From positions 1-6,046 of the forward strand of contig CAKOJO010000064.1 of NCBI GenBank assembly GCA_934090595.1: 6,046 bases of DNA, in the 5' to 3' direction. The DNA is from an uncultured Bacilli bacterium (GTDB taxonomy: Bacteria; Bacillota_I; Bacilli_A; RF39; UBA660). The notes beneath the pieces are model-generated. The model was not told where the DNA came from and made no database searches. It saw only the letters and a list, made by a program, of their open reading frames with translations. The translations under genes were made by a program, and so were the position numbers. Positions 1-5,837 of the stretch are shown here, piece by piece; position 1 is the first letter of the stretch; each line of letters begins with the position of its first letter.

Positions 1-8
1 TACCTCCA
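1..8 (-). promoter_or_regulatory. Shine-Dalgarno of a gene just beyond the left edge
   Basis: The minus strand ends with AATGGAGGTA at the window edge. The same ten bases precede the rny start by a few bases (5705-5714), so this is most likely the ribosome binding site of a further minus-strand gene. By analogy with rny, its start codon would lie roughly 3 to 6 bases outside the window. No coding sequence of that gene is visible. Confidence 0.75.
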
Positions 9-11
9 TTT

Positions 12-27
12 TAGACTATTTTGTCTA
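12..27 (-). promoter_or_regulatory. Small hairpin in the leader of the left-edge gene
   Basis: TAGAC and GTCTA form a perfect 5-bp inverted repeat around the loop AAAATA. It lies between the predicted transcription start (near 34) and the SD at 3-7. In RNA it could place a weak stem next to the ribosome binding site, and in DNA it could be a small operator. With so few pairs in AT-rich DNA it may also be chance. Confidence 0.25.
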
Positions 28-40
28 TTCTTATGGTTTA

Positions 41-69
41 ATTTTACAACAAAAAAAGTACTTTTTCAA
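41..69 (-). promoter_or_regulatory. Predicted sigma-A promoter overlapping the preceding terminator
   Basis: Read on the minus strand, a -35 box TTGAAA (69 to 64) is followed by exactly 17 bases and then a -10 box TAAAAT (46 to 41). Each box differs from consensus at one position. The start would be near 34, giving a leader of about 30 bases before the SD at the window edge. The -35 box covers the loop and part of the stem of the ClpX-like gene's terminator, and the spacer contains its T-run, so one stretch of DNA would both end one unit and start the next. Confidence 0.6.
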
Positions 70-74
70 GTACT
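51..74 (-). terminator. Intrinsic terminator ending the rimM to ClpX-like operon
   Basis: On the minus strand AGTACTT (74 to 68), loop GAAA (67 to 64) and AAGTACT (63 to 57) form a perfect 7-bp stem with a GNRA-type tetraloop, followed by six T (56 to 51). The TAG stop codon of the ClpX-like gene (75 to 73) runs into the first two bases of the stem, so there is no 3' untranslated spacer. The stem is AT-rich and probably only moderately strong. Confidence 0.75.
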
Positions 75-1476
75 ATTTTTGGATAATAAGTTTCTTCTTT
101 TGTTCTTCTGTTCTAATTACTTTAATATCATCTATTCTATTAAATATTATCTTTTTAACGTTGCCAGATAATACTTCAAACTCTAGTGTTTCAATAGTTT
201 CATCAAAAGCTGTTTTAAGTCCTCTTGCACCAATATCTTTCTTTTTAGCAACATCTGCAATATCATTTATAAATGAATCAGTGTAAACTACCTCAACTCC
301 TAAAGAACTATAAAACTCTTTAGTTAATCTTAAAGGACTAATTTCTGATTCTTTAAGTATTTGTACAAACTCTTTTTCTCCTAGTTTATTTAGTTGAATC
401 ACTTTAGACATCCTACCCATAAGTTCTGGGATAATGCCGGAGTCCTTAAATTCTTTAGTAGTTTTCTTTTCTTCAACATTCTTATTAGCGGTAAATCCGA
501 CTACTTTTTCTTTGCTTTTCTTTTCATCCATATGAGAAAATGCACCACTTAATATTATAGTAAGATAAGAACTATCAAATTCAAATGGTTCTAACATGTT
601 TGCAAAATCCCCTGAAATATTATAAATTGTTCCTTCAAGTAGCTTTAATAATGATTGTTGTACTCCAGTTGATGCAATACTAGACACATCTTCATTAGCA
701 CTTTTCTTATCGATTTCATCTATTACTAAAATACTTCTTTCTGCAAGTTCAAGATTACAGTCCGCACTTTCGTATAAATCTTTAATCATATCTTCAACAC
801 TATTTCCTTTATATCCTTCGATAGTATAACGAGTAGCATCTTCAATTACACAAGGAATATCTAATTGTTTAGCAATTTGTTTAATTATTTCAGTCTTACC
901 TACTCCAGTTGAACCTACTAGTAAAATATTTTGTTTTAAGTTTCTAAGTTTATCATCTGGTAGATCTGAATCATATAATCTTTGATTAAAATAAATAGTA
1001 GAAAGTATTTGTTTAATTGCATCATCTTGCCCAATAATACTTTTTCTTACTTCTTTATTAATAGATTCAATATCGATTATTTCTTCATCTTTATTTTCTA
1101 CATTTGCTAGCTTTTCTAAAGGAATATCAATCATTTTTGTAAAAACATCATCTAATATTACAAAATTAACAGAATTGTTTTCTTGATCTACATCAAACTT
1201 TATTACAGAACACTTATCTGGATAAAGAAACTTTTCTTTTAATTCTTGGTAATCTTTACATATGCCATTTTTTATAAACCCACTTCCATCAAAAGCAAAT
1301 ATTGATATATCTTCTTGATTATCAAATATAGGTAAGACAACAGATTTATATTTACCATCTTTTATTTCAAATCCTTTGCCAGTAGGTTTAACTTCTTCTA
1401 ATCCTATACATGAATACATATTATCAAAACCATCTAACTTTTTTAAAATCATTCCCATTATTGTTACATTTTCCAT
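73..1476 (-). CDS. ClpX-like AAA+ unfoldase with an unusual N-terminal domain
   Basis: This is a 467-residue AAA+ protein of the ClpX type. From about residue 138 onward it follows ClpX throughout: IIGQDDA (147-153), Walker A GSTGVGKT (188-195), a pore loop GYKG (221-224; GYVG in ClpX), Walker B with VIDEID (251-256), VQQSLLKLLEGT (272-283), the IPELMGRM arginine-finger segment (349-356) and sensor-2 GARGL (416-420). The triplet VGF (326-328) sits where ClpX has its IGF/LGF ClpP-docking loop, so partnership with ClpP is plausible. Two parts differ. The first ~135 residues lack the four-cysteine zinc domain and are of unknown fold, and the RKH substrate loop is replaced (about 287-303). A GGGAG SD lies 7 bases before the start, which is 16 bases after the fmt stop. 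It is the last gene of its operon. Substrates are unknown, and a second, orthodox ClpX elsewhere in the genome would be expected. Confidence 0.88.
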   Translation of the reverse strand: MENVTIMGMILKKLDGFDNMYSCIGLEEVKPTGKGFEIKDGKYKSVVLPIFDNQEDISIFAFDGSGFIKNGICKDYQELKEKFLYPDKCSVIKFDVDQENNSVNFVILDDVFTKMIDIPLEKLANVENKDEEIIDIESINKEVRKSIIGQDDAIKQILSTIYFNQRLYDSDLPDDKLRNLKQNILLVGSTGVGKTEIIKQIAKQLDIPCVIEDATRYTIEGYKGNSVEDMIKDLYESADCNLELAERSILVIDEIDKKSANEDVSSIASTGVQQSLLKLLEGTIYNISGDFANMLEPFEFDSSYLTIILSGAFSHMDEKKSKEKVVGFTANKNVEEKKTTKEFKDSGIIPELMGRMSKVIQLNKLGEKEFVQILKESEISPLRLTKEFYSSLGVEVVYTDSFINDIADVAKKKDIGARGLKTAFDETIETLEFEVLSGNVKKIIFNRIDDIKVIRTEEQKKKLIIQK

Positions 1477-1492
1477 ATTATTTCTCCCAAAA

Positions 1493-2413
1493 CTAATTAA
1501 ATTTTTTCCCCTTTAATTCTTTTAAATTACCATTTAAATAATCTTTAGAACTTATTCTCTTCTTCCCAGGTATTTGAAGTTCTTTAATTATTATATCATT
1601 ATCAATAGTAGACACCATAATATCTTTATCTATTGTTATGATACCAGCATCTTTAGTAGATTTATCTCCAATAGAACAACTAAATATCTTAATATTTAAA
1701 TCATCTAAAGAAGCATAAGCACCAATATTAGATAATGCTCTAATCTTATTATATATATTAATTGCTTTATCATTAAAATTAATCTTTTCATCTTCACGTT
1801 TTATAATTGGTGAAAAACTACACTGTTCATTTGATTGTTTAACTCTATCACAAGTATTATTAAATATACTAGGCAAAGTATCTATTAAAAGCTCTGCACC
1901 AAGATTAGATAACTTTTTACTTAGTGTTTCTATGTTATCATTAATATCTATTGGAATAGATCTACTTGTTATGATATCACCACTATCCATACCTTTATCA
2001 GTAAACATAATTGTAATACCTGTCTTATCATCACCATTCATTATTGCTCTTTGTATCGGAGCACCTCCCCTATATTTAGGTAAGAGTGATGCATGAACAT
2101 TTATTGTATGATATTTTGGATGGTAAAGTATTTCTTCTGGTATTATTTGTCCATAAGCACATGTTACTATAATATCAGCATCAATACTATTTATCTTTTC
2201 AATTTCATCTTTTATTTTTATAGGTGTATAAACTTCAATATTATTTTTTATAGCAATTTCTTTTATTGGACTTGGTGTTAGGACTCTTTTTCTACCAACT
2301 TCCTTATCGGGTTGTGTAATTACTGCGACTACATTAGTATTTTCTATTAATGCTTCAAGTACAGGACACGCAAACAAAGGAGTTCCCATAAATATAACTT
2401 TTTTATCTTTCAT
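1493..2413 (-). CDS. fmt: Methionyl-tRNA formyltransferase
   Basis: Fmt transfers a formyl group from 10-formyltetrahydrofolate to Met-tRNAfMet in the cytoplasm, making the initiator tRNA. The 306-residue product starts with VIFMGTP (6-12), the family's N-terminal signature. It carries NVHASLLPKYRGGAPIQRAI (105-124), with catalytic Asn105 and His107, and GMDSGD (141-146) with catalytic Asp143. The C-terminal tRNA-binding domain ends with the typical PGKKR. Its usual NPWP motif is replaced by SNIG within ALSNIGAY, removing a conserved Trp. I chose the ATG at 2413 over one 24 codons upstream: it places the signature correctly, has GAGGA 7 bases ahead and lies one base after the preceding stop codon. 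Def and rsmB, common fmt neighbours, are absent. Here fmt follows rimM-trmD and an unknown gene, and precedes a ClpX-like gene. Confidence 0.96.
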   Translation of the reverse strand: MKDKKVIFMGTPLFACPVLEALIENTNVVAVITQPDKEVGRKRVLTPSPIKEIAIKNNIEVYTPIKIKDEIEKINSIDADIIVTCAYGQIIPEEILYHPKYHTINVHASLLPKYRGGAPIQRAIMNGDDKTGITIMFTDKGMDSGDIITSRSIPIDINDNIETLSKKLSNLGAELLIDTLPSIFNNTCDRVKQSNEQCSFSPIIKREDEKINFNDKAINIYNKIRALSNIGAYASLDDLNIKIFSCSIGDKSTKDAGIITIDKDIMVSTIDNDIIIKELQIPGKKRISSKDYLNGNLKELKGKKFN

Positions 2414-2435
2414 GTTATCTTCCTCGTCTTCCTCT
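2414..2435 (-). promoter_or_regulatory. Duplicated GAGGAAGA carrying the fmt ribosome binding site
   Basis: On the minus strand GAGGAAGAC is followed directly by GAGGAAGAT and then AACATG. The second GAGGA is 7 bases from the fmt ATG and is the likely SD. In the upstream gene the same bases encode its RGRRGR tail and stop. Terminating ribosomes would therefore release on top of the fmt SD, favouring re-initiation and coupling the two genes. Confidence 0.6.
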
Positions 2436-2867
2436 TTCTTCTTGTATTTCTCTTCTTTTTTCATTAATTCTAATTCTTGCTTCACTTTCTAATATTTCTA
2501 TTTTCTTAAGATATAGTTTGTATTCTTCTTTTTTTAAATAATCTTTATATTTTTTACGAAGCATAGTCTTAAATTTTTCCATTTCATCTAATACCATTTC
2601 AATTGCACCATCATCAGAAGCCTCATCTTCATACACAACAGATAACATCAATATAATCTTTTCTAATCTTCTTTTGCACTTTTTTGAAACAAGTTTTTCG
2701 ATTAATCCAGGATTAATAACAATCATTTCATTAACATTAATCATATCCTCTATCTCAAGAGAATCTTTTGGTTTGACATTAAATCCTTTTAATTTTTCAT
2801 ATTCCATATATGTAATAGTTTCTTCATGTGCTTCTTTTTTTACTACAAAACGTCTTGAAATTGCCAT
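2415..2867 (-). CDS. Conserved-looking hypothetical protein, 150 residues
   Basis: I do not recognise this family. The product is highly charged, without tryptophan, and has no signal peptide or membrane segment. Residues 1-60 look mixed alpha/beta. Residues 61-82 include a basic helix and the hydrophobic stretch IILMLSVV (71-78), then acidic EDEASDD (80-86). From 88 to about 145 it looks like one long, Lys/Arg/Glu-rich helix or coiled coil, and it ends in the basic tail RGRRGR. The tail could contact RNA, but that is inference. It is a real gene: it fills the space between trmD and fmt, has GAGGTGG just before its ATG, starts 10 bases after the trmD stop (the TAG overlaps the SD) and ends one base before fmt. 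Its neighbours suggest a role in tRNA, ribosome or translation biology. Confidence 0.85.
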   Translation of the reverse strand: MAISRRFVVKKEAHEETITYMEYEKLKGFNVKPKDSLEIEDMINVNEMIVINPGLIEKLVSKKCKRRLEKIILMLSVVYEDEASDDGAIEMVLDEMEKFKTMLRKKYKDYLKKEEYKLYLKKIEILESEARIRINEKRREIQEERGRRGR

Positions 2868-2877
2868 AAAACCACCT

Positions 2878-3531
2878 CTATTTATTTAACTTTATGTTAG
2901 TTAACCTAATTCTTTCTTTATTTCTATATTCTTCAATTTCCTTATGATTACCACTTAACAATACATCTGGAACTTTCATACCACGAAAATCTCTTGGTTT
3001 AGTATATACTGGATAATCTAATAAATCATCATCAAATGATTCAGATTCAAGAGATTCGTTTGTTATTACTCCATCAAGTAATCTTGTAATTGAATCAGTA
3101 ATTGCCATTGCTGGTATTTCTCCTCCAGTGAGAATATAATCTCCGATTGATATTTCTTCATCACAAAGTATTTTAATTCTTTCATCAAATCCTTCATAAT
3201 GACCACATATTAATATTATATGTTTTTTAGTTTTTAAAGATTTAGCAACACCTTGATTGTATGTTTTTCCACTTGGAGTAAGTAATATTACATAAGAATC
3301 ATCATCTTTTAAAGCTTCAACTGCATCAAATATTGGTTGAGGCATTAAAACCATTCCTGCTCCCCCACCATATGGAGTATCATCTACTTTATTATGAGGA
3401 TCATCAGTATAATCTCTAAAATTTATTATATTTATATTAACAAGTTCTCTATCTATTGCTCTTTTTATAATGGATTCATTTAAAAAACCAGTAAACATAT
3501 CAGGAAAAAGAGTTAGAATATCTATTCTCAT
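2878..3531 (-). CDS. trmD: tRNA (guanine-N1)-methyltransferase TrmD, short C-terminus
   Basis: TrmD methylates G37 of tRNAs next to the anticodon using S-adenosylmethionine, preventing +1 frameshifting. It is a dimeric SPOUT enzyme with a trefoil knot. Visible family signatures are ILTLFPDMF (5-13), TPYGGGAGM (52-60), the knot segments GHYEGFDERI (110-119) and SIGDYILTGGE (128-138), Arg150 in TRLLDGVI, the catalytic Asp172 in LLDYPVYTKP (170-179), and LLSGNH (191-196). The protein has 217 residues, against about 240-255 in well-studied TrmDs. It stops soon after EIEEYRNKE and lacks the usual RPDLL-containing tail. The methyltransferase core is intact, so it is probably active. Its ATG overlaps the rimM TGA in an ATGA, with GGAGGG 6 bases upstream. 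RimM-TrmD pairing is widespread in bacteria. Confidence 0.96.
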   Translation of the reverse strand: MRIDILTLFPDMFTGFLNESIIKRAIDRELVNINIINFRDYTDDPHNKVDDTPYGGGAGMVLMPQPIFDAVEALKDDDSYVILLTPSGKTYNQGVAKSLKTKKHIILICGHYEGFDERIKILCDEEISIGDYILTGGEIPAMAITDSITRLLDGVITNESLESESFDDDLLDYPVYTKPRDFRGMKVPDVLLSGNHKEIEEYRNKERIRLTNIKLNK

Positions 3532-4019
3532 ATTAGTCCCTCCACATTTTTTAAATAAATCTTTTTATTTTCTACATCTATTCTTTCAATAAAATTATCG
3601 TTTTTAGGAATGAACTTGTTGCCAGTAAGACATAATATAAAATTACCATTGCCGGAATTAATTATTTCACTTACCATTCCTACCATTTCGTTATTATAGT
3701 AACAATCACATGCTAAATAGTCTTCATCAACATATTCATCTTTTGATAAGAACAAATCATCTTTTAAAGCAAATACTAAACTACCTTTATACTTTAACAC
3801 ATCATCAATATTATCTATTCCATAAAGAGTAACCATATCGTATTCTTGATGGGGTCTATAAGTTCTAATTACTTCTTCAGTTTTATCTTTACCTATATAT
3901 AAAGTAAAACCTTCTTTAAATACTCTATCTTTATAATCAAAGTTAGATCTAATCTTTACTTCTCCTTTTAATCCATGGGTATTTGTAATTCTTCCAATAT
4001 AAACATAATCTTTATTCAT
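3528..4019 (-). CDS. rimM: 16S rRNA processing protein RimM
   Basis: RimM is a cytoplasmic assembly factor for the 30S head. In studied species it binds ribosomal protein S19 and helps mature 16S rRNA. The N-terminal barrel carries the signature YIGRITNTHGLKGEVKI (7-23). A PRC-barrel occupies about 97-163, with DEDYLACDCY (98-107) and a degenerate family ending FIPKNDNFIERIDVENKKIY (136-155, near to the common pattern ending in a V/I-D step), then EGLI. At 163 residues it is slightly shorter than most RimM proteins. The ATG at 4019 is preceded by AAGGA, but the spacing of 11 bases is long and may lower initiation. It is the first gene of the operon and ends in TGA inside the trmD ATG. Because the family end falls exactly at this TGA, TGA is a true stop here. 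Confidence 0.94.
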   Translation of the reverse strand: MNKDYVYIGRITNTHGLKGEVKIRSNFDYKDRVFKEGFTLYIGKDKTEEVIRTYRPHQEYDMVTLYGIDNIDDVLKYKGSLVFALKDDLFLSKDEYVDEDYLACDCYYNNEMVGMVSEIINSGNGNFILCLTGNKFIPKNDNFIERIDVENKKIYLKNVEGLI

Positions 4020-4047
4020 AGATTGTCACATCCTTAAAACATTTTCT

Positions 4048-4056
4048 ATTCTACCA
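4048..4056 (-). promoter_or_regulatory. Extended -10 promoter of the rimM operon
   Basis: The minus strand reads TGG followed by TAGAAT (4053 to 4048), an extended -10 element with one mismatch in the hexamer. No good -35 is seen; the bases at the right distance are a T-rich run. The start would be near 41 bases beyond 4000 (about 4041), leaving a leader of about 20 bases that holds the AAGGA SD (4035 to 4031). No riboswitch or attenuator fits in so short a leader. Confidence 0.55.
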
Positions 4057-4124
4057 CAAAAAATATAAAAATAAAAGAATAAATCTTTACAATATTATCT
4101 TATCATATTTGAGATAAAATTAAA

Positions 4125-4163
4125 ATAAAAAATTAAAAAGAAGAAACTATTTAGCTTCTTCTT
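4125..4163 (-). terminator. Intrinsic terminator built into the end of rny
   Basis: On the minus strand AAGAAGAAGCT (4163 to 4153), loop AAAT and AGTTTCTTCTT (4148 to 4138) pair over 11 bp with one G-U wobble, followed by T-rich sequence including five T (overlapping the stem end) and, after AATT, six T. The upstream arm encodes the last residues of RNase Y (within QEEAK), and the TAG stop (4149 to 4147) lies in the loop and the start of the downstream arm. Confidence 0.72.
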
Positions 4164-5700
4164 GTACTCTAGTTTCACGAATAACTGTTACCTTGATAGT
4201 ACCAGGATATTGCATGCTAGATTCTATTTTTTCTTTTATTTCTCTTGCAATCTTATGTGATTTTAAATCATCTATTTCTTCAGGTTTTACTAATACTCTA
4301 AGTTCTCTACCTGCTTGAAGAGCATAACTCTTATCAATACCTTTAATATTATTAGCTATTTCTTCAAGTTGTTCTAAACGTTTTAGATAGTTTTCTAATG
4401 AATCATTTCTAGCACCTGGTCTTGATGCTGATAGAGCATCGGCGATTTGTACTAAAACTGATATAACACTTGTTGCTTCAGTATCTCCATGGTGTGATGC
4501 TATTGCATTTATTACAACAGGGTGTTCTTTATATTTTTTTGCAATATTTACTCCAATTTCAACATGGCTTCCTTCGATTTCATGGTCAATTGCTTTACCA
4601 ATATCATGTAAAAGTCCTGCACGTTTAGCAAGATTTACATTTTCACCAAGTTCTGCAGCCATTATACCCGCTAAATGAGCCACTTCAATTGAATGCTTTA
4701 AAGCATTTTGTCCATAACTAGTTCTAAAATGAAGTTTACCAATTATTTCAATTAAGTCATTATCTATTCTTGTAAGACCCAACTCAAAAATAGCGGCATT
4801 ACCTATTTCAATAATTTTTTGTTTCATTTCACGAACTGTCTTATCATATATTTCTTCAATTCTAGTCGGATGAATTCTTCCATCCTTTATTAATGTTTCA
4901 ATTGTTATTTTAGCTATTTCTCTTCTTAAAGGATCAAATGATGAAATTACAATTGCTTCAGGTGTGTCATCAATAATTAAATCAACACCAGTTATTGCTT
5001 CGATTGTTCTAATGTTTCTTCCTTCTCTACCAATAATTCTTCCTTTCATTTCATTGTTAGGAAGTTCAATTGTGGAAACTGTTTGTTCATTAGAAACGTC
5101 TGATGCATATTTTTGCATAGATAAAACTAACATTTCTTTAGCTTTCTTATCACTAATTAATTTAGCTTCATCTTCACGTTCTTTGATATAAGATACAATT
5201 TCGTTTGATATATCTTCTTCAACTTTTTTCATGATCAAATCTTTTGCTTTTTCTTTATCAAGGCCACTTATTTTTGAAAGCAAATCAATTTGTTCTTGCT
5301 TTAGCTTATCCATTTCTTCTTGATCACTTTGAATTTTCTTTTGTTTTTCTCCAAGTTTTTCTTCACGTTCATCAAGTAATTGTTCTCTTTTTTGAAAGGT
5401 TTCATCTCTCTTATCCATATTTTTTTCTCTTTGAATAAGACGATCTTCCTGATCTTTAATTTCAGATTTTTTTTCTTTAATTTCTTTATCTAACTCATTT
5501 TTTAATCTTTGTTTTTCTTCCTTAGCTTCAAAAAGCATATCTCTTTTTACTTTTTCTGCTTCTTTTCTAGCCTTTTCTGATAAAATTTCAATTTTTTTAA
5601 CAGCATTAGATACTCTAATAAAATTAATTAGAACAGAAAGTCCTACTCCTAAAATTAATCCAATCATGATCATTAAAATGGAAAGTATTGTTTTACTCAT
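4147..5700 (-). CDS. rny: Ribonuclease Y
   Basis: RNase Y is the membrane-anchored endoribonuclease that starts mRNA decay in many Bacillota. The 517-residue product matches the usual length (about 520) and layout. There is a transmembrane helix at about 4-28, then a highly charged coiled coil at about 30-205. A KH RNA-binding domain follows, with GRIIGREGRN (220-229) containing the GXXG loop. The HD phosphohydrolase domain has His336 in LKHSIEVAHL, the metal-binding HD pair 365-366 in LLHDIGKA, the ASHHGD segment (401-406) and Asp421 in IADALSASRPGAR. The C-terminal domain is complete. The start at 5700 is supported by GGAGGT 5 bases upstream and by the membrane anchor beginning at once. It has its own promoter and terminator, so it appears monocistronic. 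No key residue is missing. Confidence 0.97.
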   Translation of the reverse strand: MSKTILSILMIMIGLILGVGLSVLINFIRVSNAVKKIEILSEKARKEAEKVKRDMLFEAKEEKQRLKNELDKEIKEKKSEIKDQEDRLIQREKNMDKRDETFQKREQLLDEREEKLGEKQKKIQSDQEEMDKLKQEQIDLLSKISGLDKEKAKDLIMKKVEEDISNEIVSYIKEREDEAKLISDKKAKEMLVLSMQKYASDVSNEQTVSTIELPNNEMKGRIIGREGRNIRTIEAITGVDLIIDDTPEAIVISSFDPLRREIAKITIETLIKDGRIHPTRIEEIYDKTVREMKQKIIEIGNAAIFELGLTRIDNDLIEIIGKLHFRTSYGQNALKHSIEVAHLAGIMAAELGENVNLAKRAGLLHDIGKAIDHEIEGSHVEIGVNIAKKYKEHPVVINAIASHHGDTEATSVISVLVQIADALSASRPGARNDSLENYLKRLEQLEEIANNIKGIDKSYALQAGRELRVLVKPEEIDDLKSHKIAREIKEKIESSMQYPGTIKVTVIRETRVQEEAK

Positions 5701-5724
5701 ATTATACCTCCATTAAAATTATTT

Positions 5725-5757
5725 ATGTTAAACATACTATTTAAATATTACTTAACA
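5725..5757 (-). repeat. Short inverted repeats in the rny leader
   Basis: The leader contains ATGTTTAACAT (5735 to 5725), a near-perfect palindrome of two 5-base arms about one central base. A second copy of the arm, TGTTAA (5757 to 5752), lies at the predicted 5' end of the transcript and is complementary to TTAACA (5731 to 5726), so the leader could fold into a loose 6-bp stem with a 20-base loop. It could be an operator or a 5'-end stem affecting rny mRNA stability. AT-rich chance pairing is a fair alternative. Confidence 0.3.
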
Positions 5758-5765
5758 CTATCTTT

Positions 5766-5794
5766 ATTTTATATTTGTATAAGCTTTTTGTCAA
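5766..5794 (-). promoter_or_regulatory. rny: Strong predicted sigma-A promoter of rny
   Basis: A perfect -35 TTGACA (5794 to 5789), exactly 17 bases, and a -10 TAAAAT (5771 to 5766; one mismatch) lie on the minus strand. Transcription should begin near 5759, leaving a leader of about 59 bases before the rny ATG. The promoter begins about 16 bases after the terminator of the upstream gene, so rny is expected to be expressed on its own. Confidence 0.85.
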
Positions 5795-5809
5795 GTAGGA
5801 ATGAATATC

Positions 5810-5837
5810 AAAAAAGAAATAGATCACTCTACTTCTT
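5810..5837 (-). terminator. Intrinsic terminator with the stop codon in its loop
   Basis: On the minus strand AAGAAGTAGA (5837 to 5828), loop GTGA (5827 to 5824) and TCTATTTCTT (5823 to 5814) pair over 10 bp with one G-U wobble, running into six T (5815 to 5810). Weaker pairing could extend the stem into the flanking A and T. The TGA in the GTGA tetraloop is the stop codon of the upstream gene, so the left arm of the hairpin is coding sequence. Confidence 0.78.

Noticed and set aside
2093..2281. Plus-strand open frame inside fmt
   Set aside because: Its composition is rich in Tyr, Phe, Ile and Asn, as expected from antisense AT-rich DNA. It has no SD, and it lies wholly within a certain gene.
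2414..2480. Programmed frameshift fusing the 150-residue protein to Fmt at an A-rich run
   Set aside because: Fmt is in the +1 frame relative to the upstream gene, and the AAAAAAG run is not in the register needed for -1 slippage. The TAACATG junction with an SD explains fmt translation simply.
2414..2485. A 24-residue N-terminal extension of Fmt from an upstream ATG
   Set aside because: The extension is charged low-complexity sequence read from bases that already encode the end of the 150-residue protein. The ATG at 2413 has a good SD and puts the VIFMGTP signature at the expected place.
2674..2889. Plus-strand open frame opposite the 150-residue gene
   Set aside because: The minus-strand gene has an SD and operon spacing. 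The plus frame has no ribosome binding site or recognisable motif.
3528..3531. TGA at the end of rimM read as tryptophan (Mycoplasma code)
   Set aside because: RimM ends naturally here and the ATGA overlap starts trmD. A second TGA ends the right-edge gene within a terminator loop.
4095..4117. Inverted repeat TTATCT/AGATAA between rny and rimM
   Set aside because: Only 6 AT-rich bp with an 11-base loop and no T-run suited to a terminator. It lies upstream of the predicted rimM promoter and is most likely chance.
4964..5438. Two plus-strand open frames (4964-5191 and 5244-5438) opposite rny
   Set aside because: Both mirror the KH and coiled-coil coding regions of RNase Y. The hydrophobic look of the second comes from antisense reading of Lys/Glu codons.
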